Source: Colwellia sp. (GTDB taxonomy: Bacteria > Pseudomonadota > Gammaproteobacteria > Enterobacterales > Alteromonadaceae). From it: a stretch of 64,000 nucleotides of DNA. Position 1 is the stretch's first letter, and every line of letters starts with the position of its first letter. Under the pieces are notes generated by a model, which saw nothing but the letters and a program-made list of their open reading frames with translations, did not search any database and was not told where the DNA came from. The position numbers were made by a program, and so were the translations under genes. Below, in pieces: positions 17,022 to 26,160 of this stretch. The stretch covers positions 434,001 through 498,000 of the forward strand of contig JABSOZ010000002.1 of the NCBI GenBank assembly GCA_013215295.1, written 5' to 3'.

Positions 17022-18749
17022 TTAAAACGGAAACACAACGGGGATCATCGATAAAACGATAATGGAATAAGCGATAGATACCGGTAAACCAAACTTCATA
17101 AAATCTGATAAGCGATAATTTCCTGCGTTAAAAACCATTATATTCGTTTGATAGCCATAAGGGCTGATAAAACTGCCACTTGCACCAAAAGCTACGGCCA
17201 TCACAAAAGGTAACGGACTAACACCAAGTCCTAATGCAATACTATAAGCGATAGGAAAAATTAACGCAGCTGCAGCACTATTGGTTATAATTTCAGTCAT
17301 TAATAGCGTAATAAAGAAAATACAAATCAACGCTAAATAGGTACCTTTCCCATGTAATACCAGTTCTATTTGCTGAGCAAGTAACTCAGCAACGCCACTT
17401 GTTTCGAAAGCTTTAGCTAAGGTCAGTGCGCCCAAGACTACCATCCAAATCTCTAATGGGAAACGGCGTTTTATTTCATTTACCGTTAAACACCCGGAAA
17501 GTATTAATATCGCAATATAAAACATTAAGCACTTTAATAGCGCAATATTAGCAATAACAGAGCAAGCAATGGTGGCTAAAAAGCCAAAGACAGTTAATGA
17601 ATCACGCCATCCTGACAACATGTTTTCAGGTTTATGGCCGGAAAGAATATAGAAGTTTTTTGATAAGTTAGTACGGGCGCTAAAATCATTGCCCACCGCA
17701 AGCACCAAAAAATCACCTGACTGTATTTTGATATCGCCTAACTTTCCCGACAGTTGTGCACCTTCACGACGTATAGCGACTACAGCCGCATCAAAACGAG
17801 CACGAAAGCCAGATTTTTTCAGGCTTTTTCCAATAACAGCAGAGTCAGGCTTAATTAGCACCTCAGTCAAATTGTCACGTAATAGGCCGTCTTTTTCAGC
17901 AAATAACGTTAATCCGTCAAATTGTTGTAGCGTCAATACTTTTGAAATATCACCGGTAAAGATCAGTTTGTCGCGTGCTTGGATAATTTCATCAGGTGAT
18001 ACTGGCGAAATCAATCTTGCATCACGCACTATTTCAACAAGGAATAACGAGTCTAAATTTCTCAGTCCATTATCATCAATGGTTAAACCAATGAGTTTTG
18101 AAGCCAGAGAGACTTCAGCTTCAAGTAAATATTCGTCAGTAGAATTTTTTTCAATTTCGAGGTTAGGTAATAAGTGTTGTGTTGACAGAATAACCAATAA
18201 ACAAATCAAAAAGGCACTAAAACCAATTAAGGTAAAATCAAAAAATCCTAAGCTGTTGGCGCCTTGTTCAATCAGTAAAGAATTGACGATGAGGTTCGTT
18301 GATGTCCCCACTAAGGTTAGTGTGCCACCAAGTATTGCAGCATAAGAAACAGGTAAAAGTAATTTACCTGGATTAATTAAGGTGTTTTTTTTAATCGTTG
18401 AAATTAGCGATGCAACAACTGCTGTATTGCTCATTAATGCAGAAGCAAATGCGGTACACAACAAGGTTTTAAATGTTGATTGAAACTTAGAGCCATTTAT
18501 CATAATGGCTGAAACGCGACGTAGTACACTGGTTCGTTCAAAAGCGAACGAGCACAAAACGAGTAAAACTAAGGTGACTAAACCAGGGTTAACCACATTT
18601 CTCAGTACGATATCAGCAGAAACTAAGCCCGTAGCTAAACAAACCAGTAATGATACGGCAAAAACTTTTTCAGGTTTTTGTTGATACTTCAGCAAACCCA
18701 AAAAAGTCCCAATAAATATCAATAACATCAACCATTCCATTGCGAACAC
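17022..18749 (-). CDS. SLC13-type permease with two RCK_C (TrkA-C) domains
   Basis: 575 residues, inner membrane. Hydrophobic N- and C-terminal halves of a divalent anion/Na+ symporter flank a soluble middle (about 200-380) with two RCK_C-like domains (ends KLIFTGDISK and FLVLAVGND). The two anion-site hairpins of the family are readable: MSNTAVVASL with GTSTNLIVN in the first half and ITNSAAAALIFPIA with SGSFISPYGYQTN in the second. Substrates in this group include sulfate, dicarboxylates and possibly other anions; none can be chosen. It stands upstream of, but separated from, the hydroxyproline locus, so any tie to that pathway is speculative. Confidence 0.85.
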   Translation of the reverse strand: MFAMEWLMLLIFIGTFLGLLKYQQKPEKVFAVSLLVCLATGLVSADIVLRNVVNPGLVTLVLLVLCSFAFERTSVLRRVSAIMINGSKFQSTFKTLLCTAFASALMSNTAVVASLISTIKKNTLINPGKLLLPVSYAAILGGTLTLVGTSTNLIVNSLLIEQGANSLGFFDFTLIGFSAFLICLLVILSTQHLLPNLEIEKNSTDEYLLEAEVSLASKLIGLTIDDNGLRNLDSLFLVEIVRDARLISPVSPDEIIQARDKLIFTGDISKVLTLQQFDGLTLFAEKDGLLRDNLTEVLIKPDSAVIGKSLKKSGFRARFDAAVVAIRREGAQLSGKLGDIKIQSGDFLVLAVGNDFSARTNLSKNFYILSGHKPENMLSGWRDSLTVFGFLATIACSVIANIALLKCLMFYIAILILSGCLTVNEIKRRFPLEIWMVVLGALTLAKAFETSGVAELLAQQIELVLHGKGTYLALICIFFITLLMTEIITNSAAAALIFPIAYSIALGLGVSPLPFVMAVAFGASGSFISPYGYQTNIMVFNAGNYRLSDFMKFGLPVSIAYSIIVLSMIPVVFPF

Positions 18750-19073
18750 ACTCTTTCCTTTTGAATAAACTTTATCGGCTATAAATACGGATTATTAAAA
18801 TACGGTTAAAATTTTTCTAACGAGACCTAACTTCCATATTGTAGGCAAGATCCAAGGCTAAGTGATTTTATTTTCCGGAATTTGTAAGCTTTCATAACAA
18901 AATAATAACAAGAATAATGCCACACTAAGAATGTCTTTTCCATATAAGAAAATGCTTTGATATAACAAAATGAAATAAGATTAGGGGATATGAGAAGAAT
19001 TAGGTTTATACAATCACTTTATAAAACAGTACCATTGATAAACCTCATTGGTTTTCGCTGAACCAGATAAAAA
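18750..19073. other. Intergenic region between permease and GntR regulator genes
   Basis: About 320 nt, AT-rich, containing the promoter area of the minus-strand permease gene. No open frame, tRNA or convincing terminator is seen. Confidence 0.5.
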
Positions 19074-19742
19074 CTATCCTTCGGTTAATTCACGTGCACA
19101 AAGAAATGCTTTGATTTCGTCACGAGAACCTAAGATATGCTGCTTTAACAAAGCAACAGACTTCTCAACATTACGCGCTTTACATAAGGCGAGTAATTCG
19201 TTGTGTTCAGATTCTGCTTTAGAAATTCCCCCTGCCCATAGCAGGTGCATGCGGATATAGCGGTCGGCATTTTTATTTAAGGTGTTAACCAAGTCTTGCG
19301 TTTGTGGGCGATGAGCACCTGAATACAAACAATTATGATAGTCAGAGTTTAACTCACTCCACGTATTGGCTGCGTTTTCTTTACCTAAAGCTTTGTCTAA
19401 TTTTGCTAATATGTCTGTCGCTTCTGCTAGTTTTTCATTGCTGATATTAGGGATTGAGGATGCTAATAAATCACCTTCTAGCATTGCTCTTAGTTCAAAT
19501 AGTTCATCAACTTGGCTTGCAGTCAGCTCTGTAGCTGTGGCACCTTTATGAGGTTCAAAAGCAACTAAACCTTCTGCTTCTAATTGCAATAACGCTTCAC
19601 GCACAGGTATTCTGCTGACATTTAACTCTTCTGCTAATGCAGCTTGGCGTAAAGGTTGTCCTGCTTTGATTTCACCACTGAGTATTTTCTCTCTAAGGGT
19701 TTCAACAACGAGTTGCGTTCTGGTTTTGTAAACTATGCTCAT
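19074..19742 (-). CDS. GntR/FadR-family transcriptional regulator of the hydroxyproline locus
   Basis: 222 residues from the ATG at 19742, chosen because AGAGAAG lies seven bases upstream; an earlier Met at 19772 lacks a ribosome site. The N-terminal winged helix shows VETLREKILSGEIKAGQPLR and then LNVSRIPVREALLQLEAEGL, the GntR signature. The C-terminal part is an FCD effector domain (ELFELRAMLEGDLLA, HNCLYSGAHRP). FCD regulators of this type commonly sense a catabolic substrate and release DNA. The likely operator is the palindrome at 23628-23647. A terminator separates it from the aldehyde dehydrogenase gene, so it probably has its own promoter. Confidence 0.88.
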   Translation of the reverse strand: MSIVYKTRTQLVVETLREKILSGEIKAGQPLRQAALAEELNVSRIPVREALLQLEAEGLVAFEPHKGATATELTASQVDELFELRAMLEGDLLASSIPNISNEKLAEATDILAKLDKALGKENAANTWSELNSDYHNCLYSGAHRPQTQDLVNTLNKNADRYIRMHLLWAGGISKAESEHNELLALCKARNVEKSVALLKQHILGSRDEIKAFLCARELTEG

Positions 19743-19789
19743 AAAAGACTTCTCTTGAAAGTGTGCCGACATTATAAGGGTTTATCAGG

Positions 19790-19822
19790 TAAAAAAAAGC
19801 GGCTAATAAATATTAGCCGCTT
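19790..19822 (-). terminator. Terminator at the end of the minus-strand hydroxyproline operon
   Basis: Stem AAGCGGCTAATA / TATTAGCCGCTT with a two-base centre. On the minus strand it is followed by a run of T's. It lies between the aldehyde dehydrogenase gene and the GntR gene. Confidence 0.85.
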
Positions 19823-19874
19823 ATTCTTATTATCAATAAAGGTTACAACTTTAAAACCTTATAATTTCAAATAC

Positions 19875-21407
19875 TTATATTTTCAATAGCTCAGGTAATA
19901 ATTCATTAGGCATATTTTGATAACAAATAGGACGTTGGAAACGTTTAATCGCTTCACTTCCTACCGAAGTGCTTCTTATTTGAGTTGAGGCAGGAAATGG
20001 GCCGCCATGATTCATTGATGCACACACTTCAACACCGGTTGGCATTTGGTTGTAAATTAACCGTCCTACTTTATGAGCAGCCGCTAAAGCGACTTGCTGC
20101 GCCATAGGCAGATCTTTCTCACTTGCATGAATACTCGCGGTTAAATTACCTTTTAATAGAGAAATAAATGCCATCAATTCAACCTGACTTTTACAGCGTA
20201 CTATGAGTGCTGATGAGCCAAAAACCTCTTCATGTAATGTTTTGTTGTCTTTAAATGTAGCTAAATCTGTAGCAAATAATGCCGCTGAACAAAAGTGGAT
20301 TTGCTCTGCGCTAGGTGATTTACCTTGTGCTAAACATTCAACACCCGCAATACCTTGCCATTGTTTAACGGCATTATTATAAGAAACAGCAATACCCGGT
20401 GTTAACATTACACCTGCAGCCGTTTCACTGATGGCTTGGCTAGCAGCATTTTCAAATGTTGCTGCATGCTCATCAGCCACGTAAGCCCAAATGCCAGGAC
20501 TCGTACAAAATTGTCCTTGTGCCATCATTAATGAAGCAACCAGACCTTGTGCTAATTCTTTTGCGTCTTCTGCTAATTTGTTTTCTAAAATAAACTGCGG
20601 ATTCACACTGCCTAGTTCGCCGTAAAAAGGAATAGGCTCAGCACGTTCATTAATTTGACGCTGCAAGATCATACCAACACGTTCAGAGCCTGTAAAACCA
20701 ACGGCCTTGATCATTGGGTGTGTGACTATTTGGCTAGAGATGCCGTAGTTCTTTCCTTGGATCAATGAAAATACGCCAGCATCAATGCCACATATTTCAA
20801 TCGCTTTACTGATGGCTTGTGCCACAAGCTCAGCAGTACCGGGGTGTGCCGCATGCGCTTTCATCACTACCGGACAACCTGCAGCTAATGCAGATGCGGT
20901 GTCGCCACCGGCGGTGGAAAAAGCTAAAGGAAAGTTACTGGCAGCAAACACGGCTACAGGGCCCAAGGGTAAGTAACCTAATCGAGTTTCAGGTTTTGGC
21001 AATGGCGCGCGATTTGCGTCAGCTAAATCGACAACGGCTTGGTATTCGCCACTTTCAAGTAAGTTGGCAAACAAGCCGAGTTGACCAATGGTACGTCCAC
21101 GTTCACCTTGTATACGCATCGCAGGTAAACCCGTTTCTGCACAAGCCATATTGACTAAATCATCACCAAGAGCAAGAATTTGCTCACCAATAGTTCTTAA
21201 AAAACCAGCTCTTTTTTCTGCACTTAATTGGCTGTAAGTAACAAATGCTTGGCTAGCTTTATTGATAGCTTGATCAATTTCTTGTTCATTAGCATCAGCA
21301 AACATTTCATTCATTGTTTGATTAGTGATGGCATTCATTGCTGAAAAACCATTACTTGTATCGCCTGACCATTCGCCAGCGATTAAATTTTTTCCAGTAA
21401 TATTCAT
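19875..21407 (-). CDS. Alpha-ketoglutaric semialdehyde dehydrogenase
   Basis: Oxidises 2,5-dioxopentanoate to 2-oxoglutarate with NAD(P), the last step of hydroxyproline breakdown. 510 residues. Aldehyde dehydrogenase features are clear: FAASNFPLAFSTAGGDTASA, GFTGSERVG for the cofactor site, Glu264 in FYGELGSVNPQ and the catalytic Cys301 in GQFCTSPG. The FYGELGSVNP and LPxG-type segments match the KGSADH subgroup rather than general aldehyde dehydrogenases. It is third gene of the minus operon after the deaminase and epimerase, 45 nt from the epimerase, and followed by a terminator. Confidence 0.9.
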   Translation of the reverse strand: MNITGKNLIAGEWSGDTSNGFSAMNAITNQTMNEMFADANEQEIDQAINKASQAFVTYSQLSAEKRAGFLRTIGEQILALGDDLVNMACAETGLPAMRIQGERGRTIGQLGLFANLLESGEYQAVVDLADANRAPLPKPETRLGYLPLGPVAVFAASNFPLAFSTAGGDTASALAAGCPVVMKAHAAHPGTAELVAQAISKAIEICGIDAGVFSLIQGKNYGISSQIVTHPMIKAVGFTGSERVGMILQRQINERAEPIPFYGELGSVNPQFILENKLAEDAKELAQGLVASLMMAQGQFCTSPGIWAYVADEHAATFENAASQAISETAAGVMLTPGIAVSYNNAVKQWQGIAGVECLAQGKSPSAEQIHFCSAALFATDLATFKDNKTLHEEVFGSSALIVRCKSQVELMAFISLLKGNLTASIHASEKDLPMAQQVALAAAHKVGRLIYNQMPTGVEVCASMNHGGPFPASTQIRSTSVGSEAIKRFQRPICYQNMPNELLPELLKI

Positions 21408-21452
21408 ATTTATTCCTACTTAATATTTTGTGTTGAATTTATCCCAATCGAA

Positions 21453-22496
21453 TTAGGTGACAGCGAAACCAAATGCATAAGGGTCGTCATCATCAATAGT
21501 GATACAATTTTTGCCAAAGACTTTTGCCCAACCTTCAATACTCGGTTTTATTGCTGCTATTTTGCCATTTATCCCTGCAGGGTTATCTGCATCACAATTT
21601 AGCGTAACTACTTGTTCAATTTTGCCAATGAACTGACTGCCAATATAACTTTCATGAATAAAGGTATCGCCTAAGCTAAGTTGACCTCTAGCATAGAGCT
21701 GAGCCATACGTGCGCTGGTGCCTGTGCCACATGGCGAGCGGTCAATAGCTTTTTCACCATAAAATACCGCATTAGCACCATTTGAATTATTATGTTTTGG
21801 CTTGCCTGTCCAAAGAACATGCGTAACTCCATTCACACTCTCGTCTTCTGGATGTACACAACGTACAGCTTTACTCGCAGCAGCTCGAACAATTGGACTC
21901 CAATGCAGAATTTCATTGGAGCTCCATTGGTCAATACCGGGAAAATTTTCTTGAGGTTCAACAATCACGTAATAATTGCCACCATAAGACACATCGACAA
22001 TTAAACGCCCTAAGCCTTCGATACTCAGTTCAATATTTTGATGCGCTAAATATGCAGCAACGTTATAAAGCTTAACAGCGCTGACATTATTATTAATAGA
22101 GTTTCCTTGCGTATATTCAACTTCAATCTGCCCTGCAGGTACATCCAACGTTAATCGACCTTTCTGCTTAGGTGTAATTAAACCATTCTCAATAGCCGCA
22201 GTAACCGTACCAATAGTGCCGTGACCACACATAGGTAAGCAACCCGAGGTTTCGATAAACAAAATACTGGCATCAGCATTTTCACTGCAAGGTGGATAGA
22301 GAAAAGAGCCTGACATCATGTCATGACCACGCGGTTCGAACATTAAACCTTGTCGTATCCAGTCATGGTTTTCTAAAAAATCTTGTCGCTTTTCGCTCAT
22401 GGTTATCCCTTTTAAATCAGGATGACCGCTAGTCACTAACCGAACAGGATTGCCACAGGCATGCGCGTCGATACAAAAAAAGGTGCCTTTGATCAT
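21453..22496 (-). CDS. 4-hydroxyproline 2-epimerase (proline racemase family)
   Basis: Converts trans-4-hydroxy-L-proline into cis-4-hydroxy-D-proline by a two-base mechanism without cofactor. 347 residues. Both catalytic cysteines are present: Cys90 in PMCGHGTIG and Cys256 in DRSPCGTGTSA. Having two Cys separates epimerases from the Cys/Thr dehydratases (compare the gene at 23685). The N-terminus (FFCIDAHACGNPVRLV) is typical of the 4-hydroxyproline group. It lies between the deaminase and semialdehyde dehydrogenase genes of the same pathway in one operon. Confidence 0.9.
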   Translation of the reverse strand: MIKGTFFCIDAHACGNPVRLVTSGHPDLKGITMSEKRQDFLENHDWIRQGLMFEPRGHDMMSGSFLYPPCSENADASILFIETSGCLPMCGHGTIGTVTAAIENGLITPKQKGRLTLDVPAGQIEVEYTQGNSINNNVSAVKLYNVAAYLAHQNIELSIEGLGRLIVDVSYGGNYYVIVEPQENFPGIDQWSSNEILHWSPIVRAAASKAVRCVHPEDESVNGVTHVLWTGKPKHNNSNGANAVFYGEKAIDRSPCGTGTSARMAQLYARGQLSLGDTFIHESYIGSQFIGKIEQVVTLNCDADNPAGINGKIAAIKPSIEGWAKVFGKNCITIDDDDPYAFGFAVT

Positions 22497-22598
22497 TTTT
22501 TGCCTTATGTTTCATCTTAACTAAAAAGTTAAAACTGAAGACTTCCCCACAAGTATAGGGCTTGTAGGTAAGGCTTCAGCGTTAACAATTAAAGATAA

Positions 22599-23516
22599 TT
22601 AATCTAAATTGAACTTTGATAAATCAAGTCGTGTTGCTAAAGCGTCGTTGTATAACTTCTCAACTCTCGTTCGTTCTTCACCCGCAAGAGGTAAACGAGG
22701 GGCACGAACAACTTCACTGCCGCGTCCAGCTAATTGTTCGCAAAACTTAATACATTGAACAAGTGTTGGAATAGTGTCTAAACGTAATAAAGGTAAGAAC
22801 CAGCGCCAAATTTCTAATGCTTCTTTATAGCGACCTTGTTGCGCTAATTTATATATCGCAACTGACTCTTGTGGGAATACGTTAGTTAAACCAGAAATCC
22901 AGCCAGTACAGCCGAGCATTAAACTTTCAAGTGCAATATCATCAACGCCGCCAAACACGATAAAACGATCATCAAACGCAGCATATAACTCAGAAATACG
23001 ACGAGTATCTTCTGTCGCTTCTTTCACCGAAACAATCGTTGGCTCATTCGCTAAAATAGCCATACCTTCAATAGAAACATCAACCCCATAAGTAACTGGG
23101 TTGTTGTAAATCATGAGTGGTAATCCACAATTACGGGCAATTTGTTGATAATGATGAATAGCTTCACGTTCGCTTGAACGATAAACCATACCAGGAAGTA
23201 CCATAAGTCCGTCGATACCGACTTCTTCACACATTTGACAGTATTCAATGGCAAATTTCGTCGTTGTTTCAGCAACACCCGAAAGTACCGGTACTCGGCC
23301 TGCAACGATTTCTTTAACGGCTTCAAGAATTTCACGTTTTTCAGCTTGAGTGTGTGAACAATTTTCGCCAACAGTGCCTAAAGCAATAATCCCGTGAACA
23401 CCTTCTTTAATTAAACTATCAACCATATTTTTAGTGGCTTCAAAGTTAATCGACATATCGTCAAAATATTGTGTTGTTACTGCTGGGTATACGCCTTGCC
23501 AATTAATATTTTTCAT
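22599..23516 (-). CDS. DapA-family 1-pyrroline-4-hydroxy-2-carboxylate deaminase
   Basis: A Schiff-base lyase of the dihydrodipicolinate synthase family, 305 residues. It is predicted to remove ammonia and water from 1-pyrroline-4-hydroxy-2-carboxylate, giving alpha-ketoglutaric semialdehyde. The barrel, the GTVGENCSHTQAEK phosphate-loop-like segment, Tyr in MIYNNPVTYGVD and the Schiff-base Lys in IVSVKEATEDTRR are readable. Family members also include true DapA and N-acetylneuraminate lyase; the assignment to hydroxyproline rests on the neighbours. It is first gene of the minus-strand operon, 108 nt from the palindrome-bearing divergent promoter. Confidence 0.85.
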   Translation of the reverse strand: MKNINWQGVYPAVTTQYFDDMSINFEATKNMVDSLIKEGVHGIIALGTVGENCSHTQAEKREILEAVKEIVAGRVPVLSGVAETTTKFAIEYCQMCEEVGIDGLMVLPGMVYRSSEREAIHHYQQIARNCGLPLMIYNNPVTYGVDVSIEGMAILANEPTIVSVKEATEDTRRISELYAAFDDRFIVFGGVDDIALESLMLGCTGWISGLTNVFPQESVAIYKLAQQGRYKEALEIWRWFLPLLRLDTIPTLVQCIKFCEQLAGRGSEVVRAPRLPLAGEERTRVEKLYNDALATRLDLSKFNLD

Positions 23517-23627
23517 TATTTTTACTCACTACTTTACAAATTACTTTGTTAATAACTAACGACACTATTTTCGAAAGCATTTTTAAATGACTTTTGAATA
23601 ATAAATAGTATCAGTGGATTCGATATG

Positions 23628-23647
23628 GAATATTGTATACAATATTC
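23628..23647. promoter_or_regulatory. Perfect 20-bp palindrome, candidate operator of the GntR regulator
   Basis: GAATATTGTATACAATATTC reads the same on both strands. It lies in the divergent region between the deaminase and dehydratase genes, so one bound dimer could control both arms. The core TTGTATACAA is the size and type expected for FadR/FCD-class GntR regulators. The same palindrome was not found elsewhere in the window. Binding is inferred. Confidence 0.6.
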
Positions 23648-23684
23648 ACAATTACACAAGTTTATTTTTATATTGAGTATGTAC

Positions 23685-24725
23685 ATGTATTTTGATTCAA
23701 AAAATTTAGCGTTCAATAAAGATCAGTATATCGCTATAACAGCGATTGACGCCCACACTGAGGGAGAACCTCTCAGAATTATTACCAGCGGTTATCCAGA
23801 AATAAAAGGCACCACTATTTTGGAGAAGCGCCAATACTTAATAGAGCATCTCGATAATTATCGTCAATTTTTAATGTATGAACCCCGAGGACACGCTGAT
23901 ATGTATGGTGCGCTGATAACAGAACCCTGTACTGAAAATGCAAGCTTTGGCATTTTGTTTATGCACAATGAAGGCTATTCAAGTATGTGTGGGCACGGGA
24001 TCATTGCCGCTGTATCAGTAGCTATTGAAACTAAGTCTCTTGATATGCCGAAAAAAGGCGAATATATAGGTATTGATTCACCCGCTGGTTTCATCAAAGC
24101 TTATGCAGAGCAAACAGATAATCAACTTTCAGTGAGCTTTGAAAATGTCCCAGCTTTTGTCGAAGCTGTAGATCAAAAAATAGCGATAGAAAGTTTAGGT
24201 ACGGTTAATTACGATATTGCTTTTGGCGGTGCTTATTACGTCTTTGTTGATGCTGACGATTTACACTTAAGTTGCGAAGCTTCAAATAGCCAAGGTTTAA
24301 TAGCAGCAGGACGAGCCATTAAAAAAGCGGTTATGGCTGATTACGACATAAAACACCCACTTGAAGAAGACCTTAGCTTTTTATATGGCGTGATTTTTCA
24401 CTCGAAAAAAACAGCACGTTCAGCTTCACATTCTCGTCATGTTTGCATCTTTGCTGAAGGTGAACTTGACCGGTCACCAACGGGCACAGGGGTAAGTGCT
24501 CGAGCTGCTTTATTAACTAAGAAAGAAGGTTTACTGATTGGCGAAAAGGTTATTATCGAAAGTATTACCGGTGGAGAAATGACGGTAAGCATTGAATCAA
24601 CTCAAGATTATTATAATAAAAAAGCCGTTATTCCCCATGTGAGTGGTCGAGCATTTATTACAGGAGTCCACCAATTTTTAGTTGATGGAAATGACATTTT
24701 TCCACAAGGTTTTTTACTTCGTTAA
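23685..24725 (+). CDS. Trans-3-hydroxy-L-proline dehydratase (proline racemase family)
   Basis: Predicted to dehydrate trans-3-hydroxy-L-proline to 1-pyrroline-2-carboxylate. 346 residues. The first catalytic residue is Cys102 (SMCGHG), but the second position is Thr266 (DRSPTGTGVSA), the Cys/Thr pair that marks dehydratases instead of epimerases. The start at 23685 has GAG seven bases upstream. Earlier Met codons at 23625 and 23679 exist, but 23625 would put the operator palindrome inside the gene and adds a segment (MEYCIQYSQLHKF) foreign to the family. It is first gene of the plus arm, 37 nt from the FAD enzyme. A matching pyrroline-2-carboxylate reductase is not visible in the window. Confidence 0.88.
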   Translation: MYFDSKNLAFNKDQYIAITAIDAHTEGEPLRIITSGYPEIKGTTILEKRQYLIEHLDNYRQFLMYEPRGHADMYGALITEPCTENASFGILFMHNEGYSSMCGHGIIAAVSVAIETKSLDMPKKGEYIGIDSPAGFIKAYAEQTDNQLSVSFENVPAFVEAVDQKIAIESLGTVNYDIAFGGAYYVFVDADDLHLSCEASNSQGLIAAGRAIKKAVMADYDIKHPLEEDLSFLYGVIFHSKKTARSASHSRHVCIFAEGELDRSPTGTGVSARAALLTKKEGLLIGEKVIIESITGGEMTVSIESTQDYYNKKAVIPHVSGRAFITGVHQFLVDGNDIFPQGFLLR

Positions 24726-24762
24726 TTAAAAAACAGCAATAACTTTTATTAAGCAGATTGAA

Positions 24763-26046
24763 ATGACTAAAATACAAATTGATAACTCTGAAAAAAACAT
24801 CGCGGTAATTGGCGCGGGTATTATCGGTATTAATTGTGCTCTAGAGCTACAGTCCCTTGGCTTTCAGGTAACACTTATTGATAAGTCTGGTATTGGTGAA
24901 GGTTGCTCAAAAGCCAACGCTGGGCATTTTGCCACAGAGCAGGTATTTCCCTTAGCTGAGCCAAGTTTAATATGGAAATTTCCAAAGCTACTGCTTGACC
25001 CTTTAGGACCCGTTTCTTTATCTGCTTCTTATTTGCCAAAAGCCCTACCGTGGTTTGGCCGATTCATAATAAATATGGTGGCAAGTAAGCGTGCTAAAAA
25101 TAGCATGGCATTAAAAACACTTAATAAAAATGCTATTCGTTATTATCAGCCATTATTGCAAGAAGCAAAAGCTGAGAAGTTACTCACCTTAAAAGGTAGC
25201 TTACTCGTCTTTGAAAATAGTTCAGATGAAAGCATTAAACGTCAGTTCACTGACTATAAAAATGCAGGCGTTGAAGTTTTATTATTAGATCGCCAGCAAA
25301 CATTGCTACTAGAGCCCAATTTACATAGGAATATTCGCGCTTCATTATATTTCACCGATGTAGGACATTCCATTGACCCTTTCGCGATTTGCACAACGTT
25401 AGCAGAACTTGCTTTTCAAAAAGGCTGTGTGTTTCATCAAGCGGAAGTACTTAATATCAGCCATAATGCACTCGGTATCAATCTGACGACCACCAATGAG
25501 ACCTTGCAGTTTGATGAGATTGTGATTGCCAGTGGGGCTTGGTCGAAGAAGCTTTTAGCGCCATTAGGGTATAATTTACCCATAGAAGCAGAACGTGGTT
25601 ATAGTTTAGATTTGCCTCCTTGTAAAAAAGAACATCAATTATCACGGCCAGTGGCATCTGCTGAACGGAAATTTATTATGACTCCCATGAGACATGGTTT
25701 ACGTTTAGCAGGTACGGTTGAATATGCAGGGTTAAATAAAAGCGCCAACATGAAACGAGCAGATATGTTATTTAAAAACGCTCAACATATACTGACCGAA
25801 TTACCTGAATATAATCCTGATGATGCCAAGCCGTCACAAAAGTGGATGGGGCATAGACCTTCAATGCCCGATTCACTTCCTGTTATTTGCCAAGCGCCAA
25901 AACATGAAAATATATACCTTGCTTTAGGGCATCAGCATTTAGGGTTAACGCAAGGAGCAATAACGGGGAAGATTATTGGGCAATTAATCAGCAAAAAAGA
26001 AACTGAAATTGATATTCGTCCTTTTTCTATCACTCGCTTTAATTGA
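24763..26046 (+). CDS. FAD-dependent D-hydroxyproline dehydrogenase-like oxidoreductase
   Basis: 427 residues of the DAO/DadA family. The dinucleotide-binding motif is IAVIGAGIIGINCALELQSLG at the N-terminus, followed by CSKANAGHF (typical of D-amino acid dehydrogenases). The C-terminus has WMGHRPSMPDSLPVICQAP and GHQHLGLTQG. In this locus it is expected to oxidise cis-4-hydroxy-D-proline, the epimerase product, to 1-pyrroline-4-hydroxy-2-carboxylate and pass electrons to the respiratory chain. A general D-amino acid dehydrogenase role cannot be excluded by sequence. It is paired with the dehydratase gene. Confidence 0.85.
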   Translation: MTKIQIDNSEKNIAVIGAGIIGINCALELQSLGFQVTLIDKSGIGEGCSKANAGHFATEQVFPLAEPSLIWKFPKLLLDPLGPVSLSASYLPKALPWFGRFIINMVASKRAKNSMALKTLNKNAIRYYQPLLQEAKAEKLLTLKGSLLVFENSSDESIKRQFTDYKNAGVEVLLLDRQQTLLLEPNLHRNIRASLYFTDVGHSIDPFAICTTLAELAFQKGCVFHQAEVLNISHNALGINLTTTNETLQFDEIVIASGAWSKKLLAPLGYNLPIEAERGYSLDLPPCKKEHQLSRPVASAERKFIMTPMRHGLRLAGTVEYAGLNKSANMKRADMLFKNAQHILTELPEYNPDDAKPSQKWMGHRPSMPDSLPVICQAPKHENIYLALGHQHLGLTQGAITGKIIGQLISKKETEIDIRPFSITRFN

Positions 26047-26160
26047 ATTAAATTAAATTAAAGTAAAGTAAATTACTTATGGGTAATGCAGAGACTCATT
26101 AACAAAAATGAAGCGTATATTTACCCATAATAAAAAACGTACCGCCGACTCACAATTATA

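Noticed and set aside
26041-26130. Repeat TTATGGGTAA / TTACCCATAA and AAATTA tandem DNA between convergent genes
   Set aside because: The stem is 10 bp but the loop exceeds 30 nt and no T tail is clear. Too weak to list as a terminator.
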